Origin: Kamptonema formosum PCC 6407 | GTDB lineage: Bacteria; Cyanobacteriota; Cyanobacteriia; Cyanobacteriales; Microcoleaceae | DNA length: 64,000 nt | NCBI RefSeq assembly: GCF_000332155.1 | Contig: NZ_KB235903.1 | Coordinates: 1,143,311-1,207,310 of the forward strand | Direction: 5' to 3' | Part shown: positions 1 through 9,515 of the stretch, piece by piece | Layout: every line of letters starts with the position of its first letter | Position numbering within the stretch: the stretch's first letter is position 1 | Made by a program: the position numbers and the translations under genes | The notes under the pieces: generated by a model | Database searches by the model: none | What the model was told of the DNA's origin: nothing | What the model saw: the letters and a program-made list of their open reading frames with translations, nothing else

Positions 1-36
1 TAGCCCCTAGCCCCTAGCCCCTAGCCCCTAGCTCCT
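1..36. repeat. Heptamer tandem repeat TAGCCCC
   Basis: Four TAGCCCC units plus one diverged unit open the window. The same heptamer, or its complement GGGGCTA, recurs at 10459-10509, 16527-16556, 46159-46190, 54633-54660 and 54890-54914. This is the short tandemly repeated repetitive (STRR) type known from filamentous cyanobacteria. It lies just upstream of the helicase gene and may continue beyond the window edge. Confidence 0.9.
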
Positions 37-127
37 AATTGGTTGCAAAGGCTTACAATAAAAACAGTCCTGTGCTACCTTGCAACCAGCAAGATGCAAG
101 CACACTCACCCTGCAAACACATCAAAC

Positions 128-2827
128 GTGCCGTACCCCCCCCAGAACAGCCAAGAGCTGGATCTGAAGACATTATTTCCCTTTGAACTAGACGATTTCC
201 AGCAAGAGGCGATCGCAGCCCTTCAAGCTGGCAAATCCGTCGTCGTCTGCGCCCCCACAGGCTCCGGCAAAACCCTCATTGGCGAATATGCCATCTACCG
301 CGCCCTCAATCGCGGCAAGCGCGTCTTTTACACCACTCCCCTCAAAGCCCTCTCGAACCAAAAGCTGCGCGACTTCCGCCACCAATTCGGTCAAGACATG
401 GTAGGGCTACTCACAGGTGATATGTCTTTCAACCGGGAAGCACCCATCCTGGTGATGACAACAGAAATTTTCCGTAATATGCTCTACGGAACCCCTATCG
501 GTGAAGTCGGCACATCTCTCACGGGGGTGGAAGCCGTAGTCTTAGATGAATGTCACTACATGAACGACAGACAGCGGGGTACAGTCTGGGAAGAATCGAT
601 CATCTACTGTCCCGCTGAAGTTCAACTCGTCGCCCTCTCCGCCACAGTCGCCAATAGCGACCAACTTACAGACTGGATTGGCAGAGTACACGGCCCTACA
701 GAGTTAATTTACTCCGACTTCCGCCCAGTCCCCCTGCAATTTCACTTTGCCAATCAAAAAGGCCTCTTTCCCCTCCTGGAAGCAGGCACAAAAAAAGTCA
801 ACGCCCGCCTCGTACCCAAAAAAAAGCAGCAAAAAGAAACCAGAGGCAATATCCCCGTCCCTAATTTGCCAGACATTCTTTCTGGCTTGCAGCAAAGGGA
901 TATGCTGCCAGCAATTTACTTTATCTTCAGTCGCAAAGGATGCGATCGCGCCGTTGGCGAAATGGGCAATTTGTCCCTAGTAACGGAGAAAGAATCGGCC
1001 TCACTCCGCCGGATTGTGGACGACTTTTTAGAACGCAATCCAGAAGCCCGTCGCGCCGGACAAGTAGAACCCCTCTACCAAGGCGTAGCAGCCCACCACG
1101 CAGGCATTTTGCCCGCTTGGAAAGGATTAGTTGAAGAACTTTTCGGCATGGGTTTAATTAAAGTCGTATTTGCCACCGAAACCCTCGCCGCCGGGATCAA
1201 TATGCCCGCCCGTACCACAGTAATTTCCACCCTTTCCAAACGCACAGACAGGGGACACCGCCTGTTAAATGCTTCCGAATTCCTACAAATGGCGGGTAGA
1301 GCTGGCAGACGGGGGATGGATGAGGTGGGATACGTTGTTACCGTGCAAACACCCTTTGAAGGGGCAAAAGAAGCCGCTTACTTAGCGACAGCGGGAGCTG
1401 ATGCCCTTTCCAGCCAGTTTACCCCTAGCTATGGCATGGTATTGAACTTGCTGCAAACTCACACTCTGGAAGAAGCTAAAGAGCTTGTAGAACGCAGTTT
1501 TGGGCAGTATATATCAACTCTGCACTTGCAGCCCCAACAAGCAGAAATTGACATCCTCAAGAGGGAATTAGGGGCGATCGAGGCACAGTTAGACTCCAGC
1601 GGCAAAAACATCGCCTCTCTAGAGAAATTACTCGCCAATTATGAAAAATTGCAAGGGCGAGTTAAAGAAGAAAAGCGGATCTTAAAAACTTTAGAGCAAC
1701 AGGCAGAAGAAATACGGCTTAAAGATATGGCCGTTGCCGTTGCTTTTGCTGTAATTGGCACAGTGCTTAGTCTCAAAGGTAAGCACGTCCCGACAGCTAA
1801 ACGACCCCAAGCACCAGCTTTACCAGCGGTATTAGTTGCCAAAATACCGGGGCCTGGTCAAGCTCCTTACTTGGTATGTTTGGGTAGAGATAATCGCTGG
1901 TATGTTGTGGCAATTAGCGACGTGGCGGGCTTGTATGCCGAAATTCCGCGCTTGAGTGTGGTGGATAGTTTGGGCGTTCCCCCTGAAATGGCGATGAGAT
2001 TGGGCCAGTGTCGGCTGGGGAATGAAGATACAGCCGCGATCGCACGTTTAATTCCAGAAATGCCCACGCCCACACCGCCCCCAGAAGCGATCGCACAGCA
2101 GCAGCGCATAGCCGCACTAGAACAACAGCTAGAAAATCACCCCCTCCACGAATGGGGAAACCCCGCTAGCTTGCTTAAACGACAACGCAGACGCGGATCG
2201 CTGGTCAAAGAAATTAGCGATCGCCAACAGCAGCTAGAAAAAAAACGTGCTCGCTACTGGGAAGAATTTCTCAATTTAATCGCCATCTTACAAAGCTTTG
2301 GCTGCTTAGATGGCTTAATGCCAACAATGTTAGGCAAAGCTTGCGCTGCCATTCGCGGTGATAATGAATTGTGGCTAGGTTTGTCCCTAATGTCGGGCGA
2401 ATTTAACGAACTTGACCCCCATCACTTAGCTGCTGCTTGTGCCGGCTTAGTCACCGAAGTTTCTCGGCCAGACAGTTGGACTCGCTACACTTTGTCCCCC
2501 GAAGTTTTAGAAGCTTTAGACAATTTACAGCGAGGTCTGCGGCGGCGAGTATTCCAAGTACAGCATCGCCACGACGTAGCAATCCCTATCTGGTTAGAGC
2601 GTGAAATCATCACTTTGGTAGAACAATGGGCTCTTGGCGTAGAATGGCTTGACATTGTGGCCAACACGAGTTTAGATGAAGGCGATGTGGTGCGGATTTT
2701 GCGCCGGACTTTAGATTTCTTATCTCAAGTTCCTCACGTACCTTATATATCTGAGTCTTTGCGAAGCAATGCCTATCGCGCTATGCAGTTAATTGACCGC
2801 TTTCCTGTTAATGAAGGGGTTGATTGA
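128..2827 (+). CDS. DEAD/DEAH-box helicase, Ski2/Mtr4-like with DSHCT C-terminus
   Basis: A superfamily 2 helicase of about 900 residues, expected to unwind RNA with ATP. Seen, counting from the GTG at 128: Walker A APTGSGKT near residue 42, DECH (motif II) near 140, SATVAN (motif III) near 171, and QMAGRAGRRG (motif VI) near 387. A long charged middle and a helical C-terminal region fit the Ski2/Mtr4/DSHCT family. Cyanobacterial members are related to plant chloroplast ISE2, so a role in RNA processing is inferred. The open frame extends upstream to a TTG at 80, but the extra 16 residues (rich in His, Cys and Pro) look non-native. GTG 128 gives a start close to the conserved ELDLKTLFPFELD segment; neither start has a clear ribosome-binding site. 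The gene stands alone, followed by a repeat-rich gap. Confidence 0.9.
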   Translation: MPYPPQNSQELDLKTLFPFELDDFQQEAIAALQAGKSVVVCAPTGSGKTLIGEYAIYRALNRGKRVFYTTPLKALSNQKLRDFRHQFGQDMVGLLTGDMSFNREAPILVMTTEIFRNMLYGTPIGEVGTSLTGVEAVVLDECHYMNDRQRGTVWEESIIYCPAEVQLVALSATVANSDQLTDWIGRVHGPTELIYSDFRPVPLQFHFANQKGLFPLLEAGTKKVNARLVPKKKQQKETRGNIPVPNLPDILSGLQQRDMLPAIYFIFSRKGCDRAVGEMGNLSLVTEKESASLRRIVDDFLERNPEARRAGQVEPLYQGVAAHHAGILPAWKGLVEELFGMGLIKVVFATETLAAGINMPARTTVISTLSKRTDRGHRLLNASEFLQMAGRAGRRGMDEVGYVVTVQTPFEGAKEAAYLATAGADALSSQFTPSYGMVLNLLQTHTLEEAKELVERSFGQYISTLHLQPQQAEIDILKRELGAIEAQLDSSGKNIASLEKLLANYEKLQGRVKEEKRILKTLEQQAEEIRLKDMAVAVAFAVIGTVLSLKGKHVPTAKRPQAPALPAVLVAKIPGPGQAPYLVCLGRDNRWYVVAISDVAGLYAEIPRLSVVDSLGVPPEMAMRLGQCRLGNEDTAAIARLIPEMPTPTPPPEAIAQQQRIAALEQQLENHPLHEWGNPASLLKRQRRRGSLVKEISDRQQQLEKKRARYWEEFLNLIAILQSFGCLDGLMPTMLGKACAAIRGDNELWLGLSLMSGEFNELDPHHLAAACAGLVTEVSRPDSWTRYTLSPEVLEALDNLQRGLRRRVFQVQHRHDVAIPIWLEREIITLVEQWALGVEWLDIVANTSLDEGDVVRILRRTLDFLSQVPHVPYISESLRSNAYRAMQLIDRFPVNEGVD

Positions 2828-2831
2828 ATAA

Positions 2832-2916
2832 TAGTTAGTGGTTAGTTGTTAGTTGTCGGTTGTTAGTTGTTGGTTGTTTGTTGTTGGTTGTTTGTTGTTG
2901 GTTGTTTGTTGTTAAT
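2832..2916. repeat. G/T-rich tandem repeats (TTGTTGG/TTGTTTG)
   Basis: A run of related 7-mers (GTTAGTT, then alternating TTGTTGG and TTGTTTG, giving a 14-bp period) directly follows the helicase stop codon. On the other strand it reads as the AACAACC/AACAAAC heptamers found again at 12140-12384. It is non-coding. Confidence 0.8.
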
Positions 2917-2929
2917 ATTTGACAATTAC

Positions 2930-3020
2930 AAGACTTACGCAAAATCATCCGTAACGCCGCCTTCTAGGCGGTAACATCACCGCCTAGAAGGCGGCGTTAC
3001 GTAAAATGTGCAGAAGTCTT
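2930..3020. mobile_element. MITE-like element with 22-bp perfect hairpin
   Basis: A 91-bp element bounded by AAGACTT and its inverted copy AAGTCTT. Its centre is a perfect 22-bp inverted repeat (2950-2971 against 2980-3001) around an 8-nt loop. A diverged relative lies on the opposite strand near 62698-62780 and shares the AGGACTT-type end, an ATCCGTAAC motif and a GGCGGTGA...TCACCGCC-type hairpin. It carries no ORF. A non-autonomous MITE or structured repeat is the likely nature; no transposase in the window matches it. Confidence 0.65.
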
Positions 3021-3069
3021 AATATTAAGTGAGTTCGATGGAGTGCGATATTGTTAGTTAATTTATTTT

Positions 3070-3128
3070 TTCCAACTAACAGTTAACAACTAACAACTAA
3101 CAGTTAACAATTAACAGTTAACAATTAG
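3070..3128. repeat. AACAGTT/AACAACT/AACAATT heptamer array
   Basis: Degenerate 7-mers with the consensus TAACA(G/A/C)T run from the end of the MITE-like element almost to the next gene. The same heptamer class occurs at 6009-6061 and 47905-47926. Confidence 0.8.
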
Positions 3129-3160
3129 TCCAAGTGGTGTGTTGATGAGTTTTGATACCA

Positions 3161-5983
3161 ATGCAGCTTAAGAAGTTTCACATAATGCCTGATAATCGCC
3201 TTCAGGCTAGAAAAACGCGACTGCTCGTACCTGCGCTATTAGGAACTTTAGCTAGTAGCTTAATTAATTTACTTGTATTATTTCCCTCTCCAGGGTTAGC
3301 AGAATCAGTCTTGGGTGTAGTTCGCAGCTCAGACAATTCTGCTGATTGGATTAAGATTACAACACGGCTTTGGGAAAGCGGAATTAGCCGTTATAAACCA
3401 ATTAATCTCGAAGATATCAAAAGTGCAGCGGATTTAGCCGGCGTTTCTGTACTATTTTTGCCCAACATTGAAACCCTTAGTGCAGTCCAAGTTAAAGCAA
3501 TTGAAGAGTGGATGAAACAGGGAGGGCGATTAATTGCTACAGGCCCAGTGGGGCGAAGTTCTCCAGCTTTAGTCAGACAATCACTGCGATCGCTCTTAGG
3601 CGCTTATTGGGCTTTTCCCTTAACTCAAGCCACAACACCTGAACCCCGGTTACGGTGTCGAGATATTGCTTGTAAAACTTCTACTAATTGGGTTCCACCT
3701 GAGCAAGCCAACGCCACAGTCAAAGGTGGCGTATTAATTCCCGCTGATATGAACAGTCAAACCGCTGCGATCTGGAAACAGAGCGACGGTTCCTCAGCAG
3801 TAGTTGCTAGCGATCGCGCTACCTATTTAGGTTGGCGCTGGGGTACAGACGGATCGCCAGAGTTAGATCGAGTTTGGATGCAAGCATCCTTAACCAGATG
3901 GGGCGGCGCTGTTGGTCCCGTAACCGATGTAGCAAGATCGGGACAGGGAAGCGGGGGAGCGGGGGAGCAGAGGAGCGGGGGAGCGGGGGGGCAGGGGAGC
4001 GGGGGAGCAGAGGAGCAGGGGAGAATTTCTCGCTCTACACCAGTTAATCCCTCTCCGCCATCTACCCTATTTCCCCCATCTCCCCCATCCCCCCCATCCC
4101 CATCTGGGCCTGTTCCAGAGAATTTCACAGATCCCTCAGAACAGTCAGCACCCCCTGGTTTAGATGTAGAAGCGAGTGCTAATAAGCCCATCAGCACCAT
4201 CGAAGCGTACTTGATGCGCCAAGAACTCACAAATCTTTTGGGTAGGTTTGAAAGCTCTCTGATCGCGGCTAATTCTGCGAATGTAGCTATCAACCTCAAC
4301 GCTGCAAACTTTGCACCCCAATTGGTAGCGGCGACTAACAATATGGGTGGTGGGGTTGCTACTAGGCCTCCAGTTATAGAAGGGGCCGCTGCGGGTGCGA
4401 TCGCACAGGCGAAGCAAGTGCTACAAGAGTTTGATCGCCTGATCGCAGCCCAAAACTACACCGCCGCTAGGCAACAATGGTTACAAGCGCGTCAACAACT
4501 CTGGCGAAACTACCCCACAGAAGGACAACGAGCCGGCGCAGAAATTCGTGCCGTTTGGCTAGATCGAGGCAGTATTGTCAAAGCTGGTTCTGAGCAAGGA
4601 TTAGCCGCAATTTTTGACCGTCTCGCCCAAGCCGGCATCAATACAGTTTTCTTTGAAACATTAAATGCTGGATATCCTATTTATCCCTCTCAAGTTGCAC
4701 CGCAACAAAATCCCCTAATAGTTGGGTGGAACCCACTGGAATCTGCTGTGAAATTAGCCCACGAGCGGGGTATAGAGTTGCACGCTTGGATCTGGGCTTT
4801 TGCTACTGGAAATAAGCGGCATAATGCCTTGCTGGGACTCCCTGGGGATTATCCCGGGCCGGTACTTTCGGCTCATCCAGATTGGGCAAATATAGATAAT
4901 CAAGGTCGCCGCCAGCACGTCAATGATGGCAAATTTTACCTCGATCCTGCCAATAAAGAAGCCCGCAGTTATTTACTACAAATAATTGGGGAAATTTCCA
5001 GTAAATACAAAGTTGACGGCTTACAACTGGATTACATTCGCTATCCTTTTCAAGACCCAAATTTGGGTTTTAGTTTTGGTTATGGGAAAGCCGCCCGCGA
5101 ACAATTCCAGCAAATCGCAGGTGTAGATCCGGTTAAACTTTCTCCCGATAGTGGCGATTTATGGCGTAAGTGGACTGAGTTTAAAACCGAACAAATTAAT
5201 AGTTTTGTCGCTGAAGTTTCCCAGTTTTTGCGACAGAATCATCCTGGCACAATTTTGTCAGCAGCAGTCTTTCCTCACCCAGAAAGTCAGCGGATTTATA
5301 AGATTCAACAAAACTGGGAAGTTTGGGCGCGTCGGGGTGATGTGGATTTAGTTGTGCCGATGACTTATGCTTTGGATACTAATAGACTCCAACGGATTGC
5401 ACAACCCCTAGCGAGGGAACAGAATTTAGGCCCGACTTTAATTGCTCCAGCAGTGAAGTTATTGCAGTTACCTGAAATTGTGGCAATTGACCAAATTCAA
5501 GCTTTGCGAGATTTGCCAACGGGGGGTTATTCAATTTTTGCTGTTGAGACGATTACTAATAATTTGCAAAGTTTTTTTAGTCGCACTCAAGGTCAAACTC
5601 CTGTGCGTTCTCAGTCTGCAAATGGGCCTATTCCTTATCGTCAACCTTTTGAGGCTGCTGCTGTTCGCTATACTGCCTTAAAGCAGGAATGGAGTTTGCT
5701 TTTAGCTACTAATCAACTGCGAATTTCTGATTCTGAGCTTAAGGGTTTACGCTCTCAATCTGATGAGTTAGCGCAGGCTTTGAGTGCTTTGGCTGCTAAT
5801 CCTTCTGGGGATAAGTTAGCGAATGCTAGGAGGTTGTTAGGAGCTTTTGAATCTCAGTTTAAAAATTCAATGCGGCTTCATGCTATGGAGAATAGTTATC
5901 AGGTTCAAACTTGGCAGAATCGTTTGGCAAGTTTGGAGATGCTATTACGTTATGGGGAGAGAGTGGAGTTGAACCGGAGATGA
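3161..5983 (+). CDS. Exported glycoside-hydrolase-like protein, GHL10 family
   Basis: About 940 residues. The N-terminus has basic residues and a long hydrophobic stretch ending in GLA/ES, a likely Sec signal peptide. Residues ~45-150 resemble a type-1 glutamine-amidotransferase-like fold (GVSVLFLPNIETLS, GGRLIATGPVG). Residues ~461-800 match the glycosyl-hydrolase-like 10 (GHL10/DUF187) barrel, with EIRAVWLDRG, ELHAWIWAF and the strand motif LQLDYIRYP near 622; a helical tail follows. A role in surface or matrix polysaccharide cleavage is inferred from the family. Odd feature: residues ~263-320 are an in-frame Gly/Ser/Ala-rich then Pro/Ser-rich stretch made of intergenic-type repeat DNA. Start choice: the frame opens at TTG 3152; ATG 3161 is used here, and ATG 3185, after an AAGAAG-like site, would give a shorter signal peptide. 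Confidence 0.85.
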   Translation: MQLKKFHIMPDNRLQARKTRLLVPALLGTLASSLINLLVLFPSPGLAESVLGVVRSSDNSADWIKITTRLWESGISRYKPINLEDIKSAADLAGVSVLFLPNIETLSAVQVKAIEEWMKQGGRLIATGPVGRSSPALVRQSLRSLLGAYWAFPLTQATTPEPRLRCRDIACKTSTNWVPPEQANATVKGGVLIPADMNSQTAAIWKQSDGSSAVVASDRATYLGWRWGTDGSPELDRVWMQASLTRWGGAVGPVTDVARSGQGSGGAGEQRSGGAGGQGSGGAEEQGRISRSTPVNPSPPSTLFPPSPPSPPSPSGPVPENFTDPSEQSAPPGLDVEASANKPISTIEAYLMRQELTNLLGRFESSLIAANSANVAINLNAANFAPQLVAATNNMGGGVATRPPVIEGAAAGAIAQAKQVLQEFDRLIAAQNYTAARQQWLQARQQLWRNYPTEGQRAGAEIRAVWLDRGSIVKAGSEQGLAAIFDRLAQAGINTVFFETLNAGYPIYPSQVAPQQNPLIVGWNPLESAVKLAHERGIELHAWIWAFATGNKRHNALLGLPGDYPGPVLSAHPDWANIDNQGRRQHVNDGKFYLDPANKEARSYLLQIIGEISSKYKVDGLQLDYIRYPFQDPNLGFSFGYGKAAREQFQQIAGVDPVKLSPDSGDLWRKWTEFKTEQINSFVAEVSQFLRQNHPGTILSAAVFPHPESQRIYKIQQNWEVWARRGDVDLVVPMTYALDTNRLQRIAQPLAREQNLGPTLIAPAVKLLQLPEIVAIDQIQALRDLPTGGYSIFAVETITNNLQSFFSRTQGQTPVRSQSANGPIPYRQPFEAAAVRYTALKQEWSLLLATNQLRISDSELKGLRSQSDELAQALSALAANPSGDKLANARRLLGAFESQFKNSMRLHAMENSYQVQTWQNRLASLEMLLRYGERVELNRR
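3947..4110. repeat. GC-rich intergenic-type repeat inside a coding region
   Basis: Tandem G-rich units of the type GGGGGAGC/AGGGGAGC (3947-4022) are followed by C-rich CCCCCATC units (about 4068-4110). The C-rich unit also occurs between genes at 16485-16520. Here both stay in frame and encode a Gly/Ala/Ser/Glu-rich then Pro/Ser-rich linker in the GHL10 protein. A long opposite-strand open frame over this stretch (3823-4341) is a by-product of the repeat. Confidence 0.75.
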
Positions 5984-6008
5984 ATAAAGATATGAGCATC
6001 AGTCCTAT

Positions 6009-6061
6009 TAACAGTTAACAATTAACAATTAACAGTTAACAGTTAACAGTTAACAGTTAAC
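6009..6061. repeat. AACAGTT heptamer array overlapping a stop codon
   Basis: About seven AACAGTT/AACAATT units lie between two convergent genes. The last codons and the stop of the minus-strand GGDEF/EAL gene lie inside this array. Confidence 0.85.
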
Positions 6062-9000
6062 AAAAATTCTGATGCAATCAGATTTGATAGAATTTCCGTC
6101 AGAGGTTGAGGTTTTGTAATGAAATAGCCTTGTGCGTAATCAACTCCAATCTCTTTAATTCTTTGTAAGATGGTCTCGTTACTAACAAACTCGGCAATTG
6201 TTTTAATACCCATAATATGTCCGATGCGATTGATTGCTTCTACCATTGCGTCAGCAATAGGATCGTTGGCGATATCTTTAACAAAATATCCATCAATTTT
6301 TAAGTAATCAACTGGTAAATTTTTCAGATAGGCAAAGGAACACATACCACTGCCGAAATCATCTAAAGCAAAACAACAGCCTAACTTCTTAAGTTCCTGA
6401 ATAAATTGTACAGCTTTACTAAGATTAGCAATTGCTACGGTTTCAGTAATTTCAAAACAGATGATTTGCGGTGGAATTCTGTAAAATGTAAATTGATTTT
6501 GCAGAAACTCAATGAAAGTATCATCATTAATACTTGCACCAGACAAATTGATAGCATAAAGAGATTTTTGTAGGGGGATTTGTGCCTTACCATTAAATTT
6601 AGGATTCCCCATCCTTAAGCCAGAATTAGCTAAACTAGAAAATAACTTACGGATTACCCAACGGTCAATTGCTGGCATTAAATTGTAGCGTTCAGCAGCA
6701 GGCATAAAGCTACCCGGAGCTACTATTTCTCCGGCTTCATTCAACATCCGTAGTAAGATTTCATAGTGTACTCCTTCGCTCCAATCTGAGGTCAGAGGTG
6801 CAATAGTTTGAGAGTAGAGGCAAAAGCGATTTTCTTCTAAAGCTTGATTAATTCGCCCTACCCATTGAGTTTCGCCAAATTGTCTAGCCATGTCACTATC
6901 ATCAGCTTTATATAGGTGCAAGCGGTTGCAACCTTTCGATTTGGCTGCATAGCAAGCGGCATCGGCTGCACTTAATACATTCGCAGATCCAACATGGCAG
7001 GCAATCTCTCGATCGTTACTCCCAATCGCAACTAAACCGATACTAACGCTAATACTAAATGTTTTTCCATCCCATATAAATCGAAAATTTTGGATTTGCT
7101 CTCGCAAATAATCAGCTATTTGGAGGGCACGATTTATTGAACATTTATAAAGCAACAAACCAAACTCATCTCCGCCTAAACGCGCTAGGATATCTGTCTC
7201 TCGGACTTTGCTTTTCAATAAGCCTGTTACTTGACGCAGCAATTCGTCACCGGCTGCGTGACCGCAAGTATCGTTAATTATTTTGAATCTATCTAAATCC
7301 AAATAACATAAAACGTGCTGTTGATTTAAAGTTTTACTGCTAGTAACGGCTTCTTCTAGCAGCCGTTCAAATTCGTGGCGGTTAATTAATCTAGTGAGAC
7401 GATCGTGAGTAGCTTGCCATGTTAATTGGCGTGACAAATTCCGCGCTTGCGTGACATTCCGAAAGACTAAAATCGCTCCCATAATTTGACCGGAACTGGC
7501 ATAAATTGGTGCGGCGGAATGATCGATCGCAAATTCCCGACCATCTTTAGCAATCAAAACCATGTTTGTCGCGGTGGCAACTATCCGGTTTTCTCGGAAT
7601 ACTGCTGTAACGGGATTTTCTACTACCTCGCGAGTGGTTTCATTTACCAGTTGGAATACCTCACTTAGGGGCTGACCTTTGGCTTCTTCAGTTTGCCAAC
7701 CAGTGAGGATTTCGGCAACGGGGTTGAGAGACTGAACCTCACCCTGTGCATTGGTAGCGATCGCGCCATCCCCAATCGATTGTAATGTTACTTGCGCGAG
7801 TTCTTTTTCTTGAAATAAAGCTTGTTCAATTTGTTTGCGATCGCTAATATCGCAAAAAGCGCTCAGAATTGCCGCTTCCCCATCAAACATCAAGGCCTCC
7901 AGGGAAGCTGAAACCCAAAATGGTGTCCCATCTGCCTTCTTAGCGCGAACCTCGTAATTTCGCAGGTATCCTTGACACATAAAAGCTTCTAGCAAAGCTT
8001 CCCGTTCAGCCAAATCATAGTAAAATTCTGAGGTTTTATGGTGTAAGAGTTCTTCACGATCCAACCCAAAAGTCAGGGCAGTATATTCATTAAGATACAG
8101 CGGTACACCGTCGCTAGCACGAGTAATCACTACTGGAATTGGAGTTGCTTCCGACACAGCGCGAAACTTAGCTTCACTTTCCCGTAACGCGGTTTGAGAG
8201 AAATCTAGCTGAGTCAACATCTTATTAATTGTCGTAGCTAAACTTGATAATTCATCGGAACCAGGTATTTTTAAGTGTTGCGAGAGATTACCTGAAGAAC
8301 CGATTGATTTCACGCCTGCACTCAAAGACGCCAATCGCGATAGGATTAACTTTTCCAGTACAGTTATGCCAACCAGACCAAAAATTGCACCGCCGATCAG
8401 AAGCGACCAAGTAAAATAACGCAGGCTGGCTTGACCTTGTTTATAAAGATCTCTATGAAGTTCTACTCGCAATAACAATGATTCTTTTCCGTAGATATCT
8501 TTAAGTTTTGCATAGCCTGCGATCGCATCAGCACTTAAAGACTGCACAGTAATTGGACAGTTAGCATTGAAAGCAGAGCATTCTGCATAAGTTTTTACGG
8601 AATTAAGCCGGGGTAATCTTAATTCATCAAGTTTCAAGATAGAACCCACTTGCTCATCTTTCAGCATACCGTTTTCTGGTCGATAGGTACTAATTGAAAA
8701 TTCAGTTTGCTGAGCTATGCGCTTGATTTTAGTACGATCTAGATAGCGCCCGACAATTAACGTACCTCTAATGGGGCCTTCATATTTATTAGTCAAAATT
8801 GGGCAAGAAGCCATCAGTATAGGCAATTCCTTAGTATCTGTCTCCGCCGTTTCATCCTGCTTGCCCAATCCCTCTGAGAGCATTACAATTCCTGTATGGC
8901 AGCTTCTGAAATTATGGTGAGCGAGCAGGGCTGAATCGGCATAGATATAGTTAAGTATCCTCTGAGGAATGGGTTCGGCTTGATACTTTTGTAAATCAAA

Positions 9001-9348
9001 ACCTTTACTAAAAACAATCTGACCATTGCTGTTGAGAAACAGCATGATATTGAGCCGGAGATTGCCAAAGGTCTGATCGTCAAGATTTGCTTTGATGTAG
9101 CGCTTGTTAGCATCCTTAATGAAGGAGTACGTTTCATCCCAAGGTGCCCAATCTTGAGCGATGCTATTTAATTGATTTTGCTCATTAGCTAATGCCTCTA
9201 TCACCCGTTCGACATTCTGACGGACGCGCTCTTTTTCTAGTTTATTGAATCGATTGAGCAAGATAGTGGATGAAGCTGCGTAGAGAACCAAATTTAGACT
9301 GACTAGAGTCGCGCCAAAGATTAATAATATTTTGTGTCGCAATGTCAT
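6043..9348 (-). CDS. Membrane c-di-GMP protein: CHASE4-type sensor, HAMP, PAS, PAS, GGDEF, EAL
   Basis: An 1101-residue inner-membrane signalling enzyme. Seen in order: TM1 (about 6-28); a periplasmic CHASE4-like region with the PWDETYSF motif; TM2 (about 311-336); HAMP (about 333-385); two PAS domains (about 390-515 and 520-645); a GGDEF domain with an intact GGDEF motif near 724-728 and an RETD inhibitory-site motif five residues before it; and an EAL domain with EIL in place of EAL near 864, then LDDFGSG and AQGYF. The GGDEF half should make c-di-GMP and the EAL half should degrade it. EIL variants are common in active phosphodiesterases, so both activities are plausible. The net direction cannot be read from sequence. 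The last residues (LTVNC) and the stop are encoded by a heptamer repeat. Its place among exopolysaccharide and adhesin genes suggests matrix control (inference). Confidence 0.92.
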   Translation of the reverse strand: MTLRHKILLIFGATLVSLNLVLYAASSTILLNRFNKLEKERVRQNVERVIEALANEQNQLNSIAQDWAPWDETYSFIKDANKRYIKANLDDQTFGNLRLNIMLFLNSNGQIVFSKGFDLQKYQAEPIPQRILNYIYADSALLAHHNFRSCHTGIVMLSEGLGKQDETAETDTKELPILMASCPILTNKYEGPIRGTLIVGRYLDRTKIKRIAQQTEFSISTYRPENGMLKDEQVGSILKLDELRLPRLNSVKTYAECSAFNANCPITVQSLSADAIAGYAKLKDIYGKESLLLRVELHRDLYKQGQASLRYFTWSLLIGGAIFGLVGITVLEKLILSRLASLSAGVKSIGSSGNLSQHLKIPGSDELSSLATTINKMLTQLDFSQTALRESEAKFRAVSEATPIPVVITRASDGVPLYLNEYTALTFGLDREELLHHKTSEFYYDLAEREALLEAFMCQGYLRNYEVRAKKADGTPFWVSASLEALMFDGEAAILSAFCDISDRKQIEQALFQEKELAQVTLQSIGDGAIATNAQGEVQSLNPVAEILTGWQTEEAKGQPLSEVFQLVNETTREVVENPVTAVFRENRIVATATNMVLIAKDGREFAIDHSAAPIYASSGQIMGAILVFRNVTQARNLSRQLTWQATHDRLTRLINRHEFERLLEEAVTSSKTLNQQHVLCYLDLDRFKIINDTCGHAAGDELLRQVTGLLKSKVRETDILARLGGDEFGLLLYKCSINRALQIADYLREQIQNFRFIWDGKTFSISVSIGLVAIGSNDREIACHVGSANVLSAADAACYAAKSKGCNRLHLYKADDSDMARQFGETQWVGRINQALEENRFCLYSQTIAPLTSDWSEGVHYEILLRMLNEAGEIVAPGSFMPAAERYNLMPAIDRWVIRKLFSSLANSGLRMGNPKFNGKAQIPLQKSLYAINLSGASINDDTFIEFLQNQFTFYRIPPQIICFEITETVAIANLSKAVQFIQELKKLGCCFALDDFGSGMCSFAYLKNLPVDYLKIDGYFVKDIANDPIADAMVEAINRIGHIMGIKTIAEFVSNETILQRIKEIGVDYAQGYFITKPQPLTEILSNLIASEFLLTVNC

Positions 9349-9400
9349 GGAGTTTTTTCCTGATAGACTGCATTGAGCGATTGCAACTCATATCAAACCC

Positions 9401-9453
9401 TGAAAATTAAATATTAAATATGAGTATAACTGATATTTAATATTTAATTTTCA
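9401..9453. repeat. AT-rich perfect 21-bp inverted repeat
   Basis: The arms 9401-9421 and 9433-9453 are perfectly complementary, with an 11-nt loop. They consist almost only of A and T, of the ATTAAATATTAAAT type. The hairpin lies about 50 bp upstream of the minus-strand GGDEF/EAL gene and about 380 bp downstream of the DUF3318 gene. It may be a terminator-like or repeat structure. Confidence 0.55.
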
Positions 9454-9515
9454 TTTTGAATTGACCATTACTTACTTACTTACCAGTAATTCCCTGATAG
9501 CAGGATTAAAGTACA

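Noticed and set aside
2832-3128. Origin of replication or telomere-like repeat
   Set aside because: Heptamers of this kind are scattered over the whole window, with no DnaA-box cluster or dnaA/dnaN genes.
3823-4341. 172-codon minus-strand frame inside the GHL10 gene
   Set aside because: Low-complexity Pro/Ala/Cys-rich translation of the G-rich repeat on the opposite strand; the plus-strand gene has clear family domains.
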